Below, piece after piece: positions 1-7,690 of a stretch of DNA of 64,000 bases; position 1 is the stretch's first letter; each line of letters begins with the position of its first letter. A model generated the notes under the pieces. It made no database searches. It was not told the DNA's origin and saw only the letters and a list, made by a program, of their open reading frames with translations. This DNA comes from DATJOJ01 sp035507035 (GTDB lineage: Bacteria; Acidobacteriota; Terriglobia; Terriglobales; Acidobacteriaceae). The stretch spans positions 1-64,000 of the forward strand of contig DATJOJ010000055.1 in assembly GCA_035507035.1 (NCBI GenBank), in the 5' to 3' direction. Position numbers and translations under genes: made by a program.

Positions 1-82
1 CGCTTGCCACTCTCCCTTCCCACCTGTTACCATTTATCCGTTACAAACGACAATTGAATAGAGACAGGAGTGCACCAGAGTA

Positions 83-349
83 GTGCTAGCCAGAGAGCAA
101 AAGAAATCAGTCATTGACCAGTACGGCGTACATCCCACCGACACCGGAAGCCCGGAAGTTCAAATCGCGCTGTTGAGTGAGCGCATTGGTCAGTTGACGG
201 AACACTTCAAAACGCACCAGAAAGACCACGGCTCACGCCGCGGCCTTCTCATGCTGGTCAGCAAGCGGCGTCGCTTGCTGGATTACCTCAAAACCTACGA
301 TTCCGAGCGGTATAAGAGCGTCGTCCACAAGCTGGGCCTGCGCCACTAA
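83..349 (+). CDS. rpsO: 30S ribosomal protein S15
   Basis: Small ribosomal subunit protein S15, which binds the central domain of 16S rRNA. The 88-residue length is exactly that of the family. The conserved block DTGSPEVQIALLSERI lies at about residues 20-35, and the C-terminal helices contain the expected HxxDHxSRRGLLxLVxKRRRLLxYL pattern. The start is a GTG at 83, preceded by the purine-rich ACAGGAG at 64-70; no in-frame upstream start fits better. It is followed by pnp, the classic rpsO-pnp arrangement, with about 225 bases between that hold two hairpin repeats. Identification is secure. Confidence 0.97.
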   Translation: MLAREQKKSVIDQYGVHPTDTGSPEVQIALLSERIGQLTEHFKTHQKDHGSRRGLLMLVSKRRRLLDYLKTYDSERYKSVVHKLGLRH

Positions 350-358
350 ATTTTGGAT

Positions 359-395
359 CCCACTTCTCGCCCAGAACGCGAGAAATGGGGCACCC
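359..395. repeat. Intergenic hairpin repeat, GGGGCACCC family, copy 1
   Basis: The stretch begins CCCAC, has a TTCTCGC/GCGAGAA stem around a seven-base loop, and ends ATGGGGCACCC. A second version lies at 423-462 and related ones at 31121-31374. It sits immediately after the rpsO stop codon. Confidence 0.7.
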
Positions 396-422
396 AGCAC
401 ACAACGGATGTAGGTTAGTCAT

Positions 423-462
423 CCCGCCCCTTCGCCAAGAACGCGAAGGAACGGGGCACCCC
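423..462. repeat. Intergenic hairpin repeat, GGGGCACCC family, copy 2
   Basis: Same plan as the copy at 359-395: a CCCC-TTCGC arm, a loop containing AAGAAC, a GCGAAGG arm, and the terminal GGGGCACCCC. The stem bases differ from copy 1 but remain complementary, so the pairing is kept while the sequence changes. It lies in the rpsO-pnp spacer, where it may influence mRNA stability or processing; that is inference. Confidence 0.7.
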
Positions 463-576
463 AGCGAGAGGCGAGTCAGGTGCGTTCTCAAGATTCCAAA
501 AACATCGGCGATTGTCTTTCTGCGCAATCTCCCCTAGCGGCACGTCTCCGTGCCTCCTGCCAAGAAGGAAACACAC

Positions 577-2967
577 ATGAAACCAGAAGCAGTTGAAGTA
601 TCAGTTGAACTCGCCGGCGGTAAACGCATCAGCTTTGAAACCGGAAAAATTGCCAAGCAAGCCCATGGATCGGCCGTGGTGCGCATCGGCGATAACGTTG
701 TGCTCGCCACCGCCGTGGCCAATGCCGACCCGCGCGAGGGCATCGACTTTTTCCCCCTCACCGTCGATTACCGCGAGTACACCTACGCCGGCGGACGCAT
801 TCCCGGTGGCTTTATCAAGCGTGAAGGCCGCCCCAGCGAACGCGAAATTTTGACCAGCCGCCAGATCGATCGTCCGATCCGGCCGCTTTTTGCCGAAGGA
901 TTCCGTTGCGAAACCCAGGTGATCGCATTTGTGCTCTCGGCCGATACCGAGAACGATCCCGATGTTGCCGCGATTAATGGCGCATCCGCCGCGCTGACGA
1001 TTTCCGACATTCCATTTCTCGGTCCGATCGGCGCTGTGCGCGTCGGCCTGGTGGGCGGACAGTTCATCGCCAACCCAACGTACAGCGAAATGCGCGACAG
1101 TTTGCTGAACATCATGGTCGTCGGCACCGCCGAAGGCATTGTGATGATCGAGTCGGGCGCGAAAGAAGTAAAAGAAGAGACGGTGGTCGATGCCATCGAG
1201 TTTGGCCACACAGAGATCAAAAAGATTTGCGCCGCGTTGAACGATCTGCGCAAGAAGGTCGGCAAGCCGAAGCGCCAAGTCGAGCCGCCCGAGTTCGATC
1301 AGGCGTATTACGACGCACTGAAGAAGAAGATCGGGGCGCAGTTGACCGAAGCATTGGATACGCAGAAGCATCCTAAGCTCGAGAGCTACAGCCTGGTCGG
1401 CGAACTGAAGAAAGCGCAACTGGCGACGCTGCCGGAAGGCGACGAGGAGGCGGCGGACAAGTTCGAGCATTATTTTGAAGTCTTGCGCGAGCGGATCTTC
1501 CGCGAGCAGGTCACCAATCAGCGCCGCCGTCCCGATGGCCGCGCCTTTGATCAGATTCGCGATATCTGGATCGAAGTTGGGGTTCTGCCTCGCACCCACG
1601 GCTCGGCGATCTTCACCCGCGGCGAGACTCAGGCGCTGGTGACCACGACCCTTGGCACCAGCGACGACATGCAGCGCCTCGAAGTTTTCGAAGGCGAAGC
1701 CAAAAAGCGCTTCATGCTGCACTATAACTTTCCGCCGTTCAGCGTGGGAGAAGTTGCATTTCTACGCGGCGCAGGGCGCAGAGAGATTGGACACGGAGCG
1801 CTCGCAGAGCGCGCCGTGTCGGCGATGCTGCCGGAAGAGGACAAGTGGCCGTATGCGATGCGAGTCGTGTCGGACATTCTGGAGTCGAACGGATCGTCAT
1901 CGATGGCGACGGTCTGCGGCGCGTCGCTCTCGCTGATGGATGCGGGCGTTCCGCTCAAGGCTCCGGTCGCAGGCGTGGCCATGGGCCTGGTCAAGGAAGG
2001 CGACAACTACGCGATCCTGACCGACATTGCCGGAGCGGAAGATCACTACGGCGATATGGACTTCAAAGTCGCCGGAACCGCTGACGGCATTACTGCCCTC
2101 CAGATGGATATTAAGGTCGGCGGCATCACCCCGCAGATCATGCGCGAAGCCCTGGCCCAGGCACAGCGCGGTCGGCTGTTCATTCTCGAGAAAATGTTCG
2201 CCGTGATTTCGAGCGCACGCGAGAAAGTCTCGTCGTTCGCGCCGCGAATCTACACCCTGCAGATTCCGGTCGACAAGATTCGCGACGTGATTGGACCCGG
2301 CGGCAAGATGATCCGCTCGATCATCGAGCAAACGGGAGTGAAGATCGACGTCGAGGATTCCGGCAAGGTGAACGTTGCTTCGAACGACGAAGCTTCGGCC
2401 AACAAGGCGCTGCAGATCATTCGCGATCTTACGGCGACGGCGGAAGTCGGCAAGACTTATCTGGGAACGGTCACGCGGCTGGCGGATTTCGGCGCGTTTG
2501 TCGAAATCATTCCCGGCACGGATGGCCTGCTGCACATCAGTGAAGTTGCCGAGCATCGTATTAAAGATGTTCGCGACGAGCTGAAAGAAGGCGATCAGGT
2601 GCTGGTGAAAGTGCTGGCGGTCGAGGGCAACCGCATTCGTTTATCGCGCAAAGCGATCCTGAAAGAGCAGCGCGCCAAGATGGCGGCTGAAGGTGGGGTC
2701 GTTGCGAGCGAGGAAGGCCAGGAACAACCCGCTCCGGCGCTAACCATCGAAGGCGGTGGCGATTTTCCCGATGAGCCCGATTTCAACCGCGAAACGCATC
2801 AACCGGGGAACCGCGATGACCAAGGCGGCGGCGGGCGACCGAGTGGCGGACGTCCCGGCGGCGGTGGTGGTGGCGGAGGACGTCGGCGTCACGGTGGTGG
2901 CGGAGGTCGCGGCGGCCGTGGAGGACGCGGCGGCGGGCACGGCGATCATCGGGGTGGAAGGCACTAG
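577..2967 (+). CDS. pnp: Polyribonucleotide nucleotidyltransferase (PNPase)
   Basis: Phosphorolytic 3'-5' exoribonuclease. Domains in order: RNase PH 1 (about residues 10-145), an all-helical linker, RNase PH 2 (from about 325; LPRTHGSAIFTRGETQA near 337), KH (about 560-615; GPGGKMI) and S1 (from about 622). The last roughly 50 residues are an Arg/Gly-rich low-complexity tail, longer than the usual S1 end. I choose the ATG at 577, preceded by AAGGAA; the GTG at 550 would add nine unconserved residues. This gives 796 residues. It lies downstream of rpsO, as in many bacteria, and ends at a strong terminator. Confidence 0.97.
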   Translation: MKPEAVEVSVELAGGKRISFETGKIAKQAHGSAVVRIGDNVVLATAVANADPREGIDFFPLTVDYREYTYAGGRIPGGFIKREGRPSEREILTSRQIDRPIRPLFAEGFRCETQVIAFVLSADTENDPDVAAINGASAALTISDIPFLGPIGAVRVGLVGGQFIANPTYSEMRDSLLNIMVVGTAEGIVMIESGAKEVKEETVVDAIEFGHTEIKKICAALNDLRKKVGKPKRQVEPPEFDQAYYDALKKKIGAQLTEALDTQKHPKLESYSLVGELKKAQLATLPEGDEEAADKFEHYFEVLRERIFREQVTNQRRRPDGRAFDQIRDIWIEVGVLPRTHGSAIFTRGETQALVTTTLGTSDDMQRLEVFEGEAKKRFMLHYNFPPFSVGEVAFLRGAGRREIGHGALAERAVSAMLPEEDKWPYAMRVVSDILESNGSSSMATVCGASLSLMDAGVPLKAPVAGVAMGLVKEGDNYAILTDIAGAEDHYGDMDFKVAGTADGITALQMDIKVGGITPQIMREALAQAQRGRLFILEKMFAVISSAREKVSSFAPRIYTLQIPVDKIRDVIGPGGKMIRSIIEQTGVKIDVEDSGKVNVASNDEASANKALQIIRDLTATAEVGKTYLGTVTRLADFGAFVEIIPGTDGLLHISEVAEHRIKDVRDELKEGDQVLVKVLAVEGNRIRLSRKAILKEQRAKMAAEGGVVASEEGQEQPAPALTIEGGGDFPDEPDFNRETHQPGNRDDQGGGGRPSGGRPGGGGGGGGRRRHGGGGGRGGRGGRGGGHGDHRGGRH

Positions 2968-2984
2968 GACGATTTCGTAGGGAT

Positions 2985-3017
2985 GGCCGCATCGCGCGAG
3001 CGAATGCGGCCTTTTTT
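2985..3017 (+). terminator. Rho-independent terminator after pnp
   Basis: A perfect 8-bp stem, GGCCGCAT (2985-2992) and ATGCGGCC (3004-3011), with an 11-base loop, is followed directly by six T residues (3012-3017). It starts 17 bases after the pnp stop codon and has the form of an intrinsic terminator on the plus strand. Confidence 0.92.
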
Positions 3018-3152
3018 ATTTCCGGAGACATCGTTGCTTCGGTCGTTCTCTGCCGATCCACTAGGAACCGCCGTGCCGCGCGAAAGGGATCAGCCCTTTG
3101 TGCGGGAGTGAGGTTTCGCGCTCCATTGTCGCTGCCTGACCGTGACCCATAG

Positions 3153-3174
3153 AGGGCGGACGCCAGTCCGCCCT
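3153..3174. repeat. GGGCGGAC hairpin at the 3' end of vsr
   Basis: Perfect 9-bp inverted repeat AGGGCGGAC (3153-3161) and GTCCGCCCT (3166-3174) with a 4-base loop. It overlaps the vsr stop codon by two bases. A similar GGCGGAC/GTCCGCC hairpin lies just beyond the pgk stop at 13575-13593. It could act as an mRNA 3' end or be a dispersed palindromic repeat; there is no T-tract to make it a classical terminator. Confidence 0.6.
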
Positions 3175-3649
3175 AGCGCACTTTCCACATCGGCTTTCGA
3201 GAAGCTTGCTGACGGAGCAAGCGGCCCGCGGCAAACCCGCTGCGCAGGCTTTCGAGATTGGCCAGTACAGCACGTGCTCGGGTCGAATTCTTTAGATCGC
3301 ACTCTCTAACGCGGAGCACGAGCCATCCAGCCCGACGCAACCGGAGCGCGACCGCCCTGTCCCTGCGCCGATTTTCGGCGAACTTGGCCAGCCAAAACGC
3401 AACGCGGCTCCTCGGAGGGCGCTTACACCTACGACAGCCGTGCCAGAAACAGCCGTCGACGAAGACGACAATCATCTCTCTCCGAAAGACGAAGTCGGGC
3501 TTCCCTGGTAGGCTCGGGTCATTCATTCTCCAACCCCCGATCCCGCGAGACACGAGATACGCACGGAACCGTTTCTCAGTCGTGCGGCCATGGCGCGACT
3601 TCACCAGCGACATGATCCTTGACCGCGCCTCGGGGGATACCCTGTCCAT
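3173..3649 (-). CDS. vsr: Very short patch repair endonuclease (Vsr)
   Basis: Nicks 5' of the T in T:G mismatches that arise when 5-methylcytosine deaminates, starting very short patch repair. At 158 residues it matches the family length. Visible features are an N-terminal MDRVSPEARSRIMS region, the catalytic PDFVF (Asp52), the zinc-binding CFWHGC followed by a further CxxC-type cysteine (His70, Cys72, Cys75), and an FWxxKxxxNxxRD segment. It is transcribed away from the cytosine methyltransferase gene, with 73 bases between their starts. The partnership is as expected from E. coli dcm-vsr, but here the genes are divergent rather than co-linear. Confidence 0.93.
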   Translation of the reverse strand: MDRVSPEARSRIMSLVKSRHGRTTEKRFRAYLVSRGIGGWRMNDPSLPGKPDFVFRREMIVVFVDGCFWHGCRRCKRPPRSRVAFWLAKFAENRRRDRAVALRLRRAGWLVLRVRECDLKNSTRARAVLANLESLRSGFAAGRLLRQQASRKPMWKVR

Positions 3650-3673
3650 TACTCCCTTTTTCTTTCGAACGTC

Positions 3674-3702
3674 TTAGGAAACCTTTAGGCATGAATTATA
3701 AT
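3674..3702 (+). promoter_or_regulatory. Predicted promoter for the methyltransferase operon
   Basis: A perfect -10 TATAAT at 3697-3702 lies 17 bases after a TTAGGA that could serve as the -35 (3674-3679). Transcription would begin near 3709, leaving only about 14 bases before the ATG at 3723, so the message would be almost leaderless. The whole vsr-methyltransferase divergent spacer is 73 bases, so promoter activity for both genes must be packed here. Confidence 0.5.
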
Positions 3703-3722
3703 GCGCGCAGAAAAAATTGCTA

Positions 3723-4820
3723 ATGCTGGATGATCGTCCACTCGCTATTGATCTTTTTTGCGGCGCGGGGGGACTCTCCCTCGGATTCGTTCAGGCCGGA
3801 TTCAACATCATAGCCGCCATAGACTCGGATCCGTTGAACGCCGCAACGTACGGTCAAAACTTCCCCTCGACTACAGTCATTTGCGACGACATCTTTCGGC
3901 TGACTGCGCGAGACATTCGCGAGGCGGCGCAGCTGGACGAAGGCCAGCACATCGACGTCGTATTTGGGGGCCCTCCCTGCCAGGGCTTCTCAACGATTGG
4001 GAAACGCGACATCGCCGATCCACGCAATCGGCTGCTGGCGGAGTTCTGCCGGCTCGTCCAAGAACTAAGCCCGAGACTATTCGTGATGGAGAATGTGGCG
4101 GGACTGATGTACAGAGAAAGCCGTTGTATTCTCGAGCAATCTCTCGGGCGCCTCGAGGAAGGAAGTTATAAGTGGGTCACCCCGGTGCGAATCTTAGACG
4201 CGCAAGACTATGGCGTTCCTCAGCGGCGGAGGCGCGTCTTCGTTCTGGGCTTCAAAAAAGGTGAGCAGCAGCCGCTATACCCTGCCCCGCGCAGAACCGG
4301 GCCAACCGTGTGGGAGGCCATCTCCGATCTAAGTCACATCGCCAGACGCCGCAACCTACTCGCAGCCGATGTATTTGTGGGATCCCTCGGATCGCCAAGC
4401 GCCTATGCGAAAAAACTTCGCGCCCGGAGCAAAGGGCGAGTAAGCGGTTGTCGGCTGTGCTGCCACGACAGCACTGTTGTGGACCGCTTCCGGAAGACCG
4501 CCCCGGGAGAAACGGAGGCAGTCAGCCGATTCGCAAGACTGGATAAAAGAAAGGTTGCACCAACGATCCGAGCTGGAACTCCAAGATCGCATGGCTCGTT
4601 TACGGCTGCGCGACCAATACACCCAACTCAGCCGCGTTGCATTACCGTTCGCGAAGCTGCGCGATTGCAGTCTTTTCCGGACTGGTTCACGTTTCACCCA
4701 ACACAATGGCACGGGTTCCAACAAGTAGGTAACGCGGTTCCGCCGTATCTTGCGCATGCGGTAGCTCGCGGCGTCTTACGGGCCCTTAGAACACACACCA
4801 AGCGAGAAGGTGAAGCATGA
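3723..4820 (+). CDS. DNA (cytosine-5)-methyltransferase
   Basis: Transfers a methyl group from S-adenosylmethionine to C5 of cytosine in a specific DNA sequence. The motifs are in canonical order: motif I DLFCGAGGLSLGF (residues 10-22), motif IV GGPPCQGFS with catalytic Cys86, motif VI ENV (123-125), motif VIII QRRRR, a target-recognition region, and motif X QQVGNAVPPYLA. I prefer the ATG at 3723; a TTG at 3717 is also in frame. 365 residues. The stop overlaps the start of the next gene (ATGA), indicating translational coupling. The recognition sequence cannot be read from sequence alone. With vsr next door it resembles a type II or solitary m5C system. Confidence 0.94.
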   Translation: MLDDRPLAIDLFCGAGGLSLGFVQAGFNIIAAIDSDPLNAATYGQNFPSTTVICDDIFRLTARDIREAAQLDEGQHIDVVFGGPPCQGFSTIGKRDIADPRNRLLAEFCRLVQELSPRLFVMENVAGLMYRESRCILEQSLGRLEEGSYKWVTPVRILDAQDYGVPQRRRRVFVLGFKKGEQQPLYPAPRRTGPTVWEAISDLSHIARRRNLLAADVFVGSLGSPSAYAKKLRARSKGRVSGCRLCCHDSTVVDRFRKTAPGETEAVSRFARLDKRKVAPTIRAGTPRSHGSFTAARPIHPTQPRCITVREAARLQSFPDWFTFHPTQWHGFQQVGNAVPPYLAHAVARGVLRALRTHTKREGEA

Positions 4821-6244
4821 GTAAATCTCAACCGAAACGGTATGAACCCGTTAATGCCGCACCCGTAAAGTCATTCTTCGTTCACATGTTGACGAGAGAT
4901 ATCCGTCTGGAGGACGCCATTCTCGACCTTCTGGACAACTGCGTAGACGGGATACTGCGCAATAGGGAGGAGAAAGGTGCGGCTCGGGCAAAAAAGCCGT
5001 ACGACGGGTTCTGGGCCGAAATTGAATTCCAGAGCGACTCCTTCACCATCTCCGACAACTGCGGAGGTATCCCATGGAGCCTTCACGATTATGCCTTCAG
5101 AATGGGACCGAGGAGTGATCGCCCCGAAGGGGCGTCTGGGAGTATTGGGGTCTACGGCATTGGGATGAAAAGGGCAATATTCAAAATGGGCAAGCGTTGC
5201 CTAATTTCCACCCAGAACGCGAAAGACGCATATGACGTAGAGATAGACCCGGATTGGACGAACGACGAAAGCGACTGGAAGATTCCGGTCAGGCCAGCAA
5301 CTACGCGACAGCCGCATGACGGAACAACGGTTTACATTTCAGATCTTCACGGCGGAGTTGCGAAGCGCTTCGGTGAGGACGCGCAGGCCTTTCAGCGAGA
5401 CCTTGAGGCGATGGTCGCGACTCAGTACGTTTCTATTATCGACAAGGGTTTTCGTGTGAGAATAAACGGCGAACTCATCAAGCCCAGACCGATAAACATA
5501 GTCTTCGACAAAAAAGCAATCAGGGGGCGCGAGGCGATCAGGCCGTATATTTTCAAAGCGCAAAGCAACGGCGTGCAGATATTCCTAGCCGTCGGGTTCA
5601 CGAGGCCGATCCCGTCTCAGGACGAGGTGCTTCAGGAGCAGGAAGAGAAGAAGTACTCGACACTCGATGCTGGATGGACGATACTCTGCAACGACAGAGC
5701 AGTCGTGTATTGTGATCGTACCGAGTTAACCGGCTGGGGAGAGGCGGGGGTGCCACGCTACCATACCCAGTTTATCGCGATATCCGGAATCGTCGAGTTC
5801 AGATCAGACGATCCTGCCAAACTCCCGACCACTACAACCAAGCGAGGTGTTGATGCGTCCTCGCCACTGTACCTTCAGATCAAGAACAAAATGCGCGACG
5901 GAATGGCCATCTTCACGAGCTACACCAACAAGTGGAAACTCAGGCCAGAGGAATCCCGAAAACAGATCGAGAAGGGCGAACAGCTCTCATTCGAGGAATT
6001 AAAGGCGGAAGCGCTCCACCTGCCGCTAAACGCCACGAAGGGGACTGTTCCACAGGGCGAGCAATTCCGCCCGAGCCTCCCTCTGCCCGCGAAGATTGTG
6101 CCCAGCATGCGCCGTATCTCTTTCACAAAGCGCGTTTATGACGTTCGGAAAGTGGCAGAATATCTCTTCGAAGACCCCGAGGTCGATCCCTCCGACGTCG
6201 GAGAGAAGTGTTTTGATATCACTCTTGCAGAGGCGGTCAAGTGA
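4817..6244 (+). CDS. MORC/Hsp90-like GHKL ATPase
   Basis: 475 residues with a complete Bergerat (GHKL) ATP-binding fold. The N-box is LEDAILDLLDNCVDG (Asn41), the G1 box is DNCGGIP (80-86) and the G2 box is GVYGIGMKRA (111-120). This order and spacing fit MutL, Hsp90 and especially bacterial MORC-type ATPases, which are known from restriction-modification neighbourhoods. The middle part (about 130-330) would be the S5-like transducer; the C-terminal 130 residues show no domain I know. It overlaps its neighbours by 4 bases on both sides (ATGA and GTGA), so the three genes are one coupled unit. It may be an ATP-gated DNA clamp or remodeller; that role is inferred. Confidence 0.85.
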   Translation: MSKSQPKRYEPVNAAPVKSFFVHMLTRDIRLEDAILDLLDNCVDGILRNREEKGAARAKKPYDGFWAEIEFQSDSFTISDNCGGIPWSLHDYAFRMGPRSDRPEGASGSIGVYGIGMKRAIFKMGKRCLISTQNAKDAYDVEIDPDWTNDESDWKIPVRPATTRQPHDGTTVYISDLHGGVAKRFGEDAQAFQRDLEAMVATQYVSIIDKGFRVRINGELIKPRPINIVFDKKAIRGREAIRPYIFKAQSNGVQIFLAVGFTRPIPSQDEVLQEQEEKKYSTLDAGWTILCNDRAVVYCDRTELTGWGEAGVPRYHTQFIAISGIVEFRSDDPAKLPTTTTKRGVDASSPLYLQIKNKMRDGMAIFTSYTNKWKLRPEESRKQIEKGEQLSFEELKAEALHLPLNATKGTVPQGEQFRPSLPLPAKIVPSMRRISFTKRVYDVRKVAEYLFEDPEVDPSDVGEKCFDITLAEAVK

Positions 6245-7209
6245 AGCAGCCAGCGTACCACCTTCGAGCAAACAAGGCCGTTGATCGGCTCACGTTAATC
6301 GACGTGATCAAACGCGCCAGCACACTCGACACGCATACAGGCGAGTATACCTATTACGGGTTCGGCGGTCCTTATCTCGAGGATTTCCGGCTGCTCTACG
6401 AATTCTATCCTGAGATTCGTATGATCTCGATCGAGAACAATGACGAGATTTATAAGCGGCAAGTCTTCCATATGCCGTGCCATTCGTCTCAGCTCAAGCT
6501 AAAGAAAACGGAGTTCAAGTCCTTCCTCGACCAGTATGACGGCAACAACGAAAAAAGTATTTTCTGGCTCGACTACCTCGACCTTCGATATGCTTGGTTC
6601 GACGAATTCATGGAGTTGCTGACGAAGGTATCGAACGGTAGCATCATCAAAATCACCCTACGATGCGAACCGGGCGACTACATCGACAAGTGCGAAGTTG
6701 ACGCTGGCAGAAAGAAGGCTGAATTCCGGGACGAGTTTAGGGAGTTGCTTCCCCATAGCACATCTCAGCCCCCGGCAGACTTCGCTGGACTTGCCAAGCT
6801 GCTGCAGGACATGATCCGGATAGCCGCCCAAAAGACCTTGTCTGCAATCATGGCCTCTCAATTCTTTCCGATCTCATCATTCCGCTACGCGGATGGCGCC
6901 GGAATGTTTTCGCTAACCGGGATGGTCTGCGCGAGAGAAGATGTCGGCAAGGCTAAGCACGCCTTCGGTGACTGGCACCTCAGAAATCTAAACTGGGGAA
7001 CGCCCAGCGTGATCGACGTCCCAACTCTCAGCACAAAAGAGCGACTTCACCTCCAACGCAGGCTGCCCTGCGACCGGTATGCGGGTCGAGTTTTAAGGCG
7101 TGCGCTGGGCTACCTGATCGACAACGACATAAGGCGAACCGAAGGAAAGCTTCGACAATATGCTGACTTTCACCGATACTCGCCGTATTTCATGAAAGCG
7201 GTTCCGTGA
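6241..7209 (+). CDS. Unrecognised protein with Rossmann-methyltransferase-like core
   Basis: I do not recognise a named family. The 322-residue protein starts at a GTG that overlaps the preceding stop (GTGA). Residues 37-70 read as a strand, a YGFGGPYLEDF glycine loop, a helix, then ISIENN with an acidic residue (Glu65) where SAM methyltransferases bind ribose. FWLDYLDL (108-115) sits where motif IV would be. The C-terminal third has charged helices and ends FMKAV. It could be a methyltransferase, a degenerate one, or another nucleotide-binding enzyme. Being the last gene of the coupled operon, it is the candidate effector or second modifier of the system. No nuclease motif (PD-ExK, HNH) is evident. 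Confidence 0.7.
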   Translation: MKQPAYHLRANKAVDRLTLIDVIKRASTLDTHTGEYTYYGFGGPYLEDFRLLYEFYPEIRMISIENNDEIYKRQVFHMPCHSSQLKLKKTEFKSFLDQYDGNNEKSIFWLDYLDLRYAWFDEFMELLTKVSNGSIIKITLRCEPGDYIDKCEVDAGRKKAEFRDEFRELLPHSTSQPPADFAGLAKLLQDMIRIAAQKTLSAIMASQFFPISSFRYADGAGMFSLTGMVCAREDVGKAKHAFGDWHLRNLNWGTPSVIDVPTLSTKERLHLQRRLPCDRYAGRVLRRALGYLIDNDIRRTEGKLRQYADFHRYSPYFMKAVP

Positions 7210-7690
7210 ACAACGCACCAAGTAGCCCACTCTTTGCCTCGTGTCCTAGCGAGCCACGACCCTCTCCGCGAGCTCACCCCGGGAAAAACGCTCACTCCGC
7301 GACTCCGTTTTTGCACAGCCGAATGATCGTCCGCCGGTGACGACTGTCACTGAAATTCACACGCCAGCTGCGCCATACTGTGAGCGAGCATTACGGGCGG
7401 CGATGTGTGTCCATCGAGCGATGGGCCAACGCATCACCGCCCAAAGTCGTTTGGACGCAAGTTGTGCAGCTAACTCCTTTGTCCGAGATATTTTGCGTAT
7501 AAATTCTTTGAACGCAAGGATCTTGCGGGAATTTTCCGCTAAACCCGTGATACCACTAGATCGAGGGGGAGGGGGGAGGGGTACCTGATTTCGGATCGGC
7601 TCCGCATGGCGATTCGCAAAGCGAATCGCCATGCTGCACTCGAGATGACAAGGCCATTGCTGCGGATGACGGCTCGAAGCCTTCTCCCCT
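7210..7690. other. Gene-free stretch after the modification island
   Basis: About 480 bases with no convincing gene; the short open frames on both strands have no family features. It contains a G-run block at 7565-7581 (five, six and four Gs separated by single As) and a perfect 14-bp inverted repeat at 7604-7634. I see no integrase, tRNA remnant or direct repeat that would mark an island boundary. Confidence 0.5.
7604..7634. repeat. Perfect 14-bp inverted repeat
   Basis: GCATGGCGATTCGC (7604-7617), a three-base AAA loop, then its exact reverse complement (7621-7634). It lies about 55 bases beyond the stop codon of the minus-strand secreted-protein gene at 7691. There is no adjacent T-tract on either strand, so it is not an obvious terminator. 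Confidence 0.8.

Noticed and set aside
288..527. Open frame on the minus strand between rpsO and pnp
   Set aside because: It overlaps the rpsO end and consists of the hairpin repeats; translation is Cys/Pro/Arg-rich with no family features.
3018..7690. Mobile-element boundaries for the modification island
   Set aside because: I looked for direct repeats, transposase or integrase at both ends and found none; the transfer hypothesis stays unproven.
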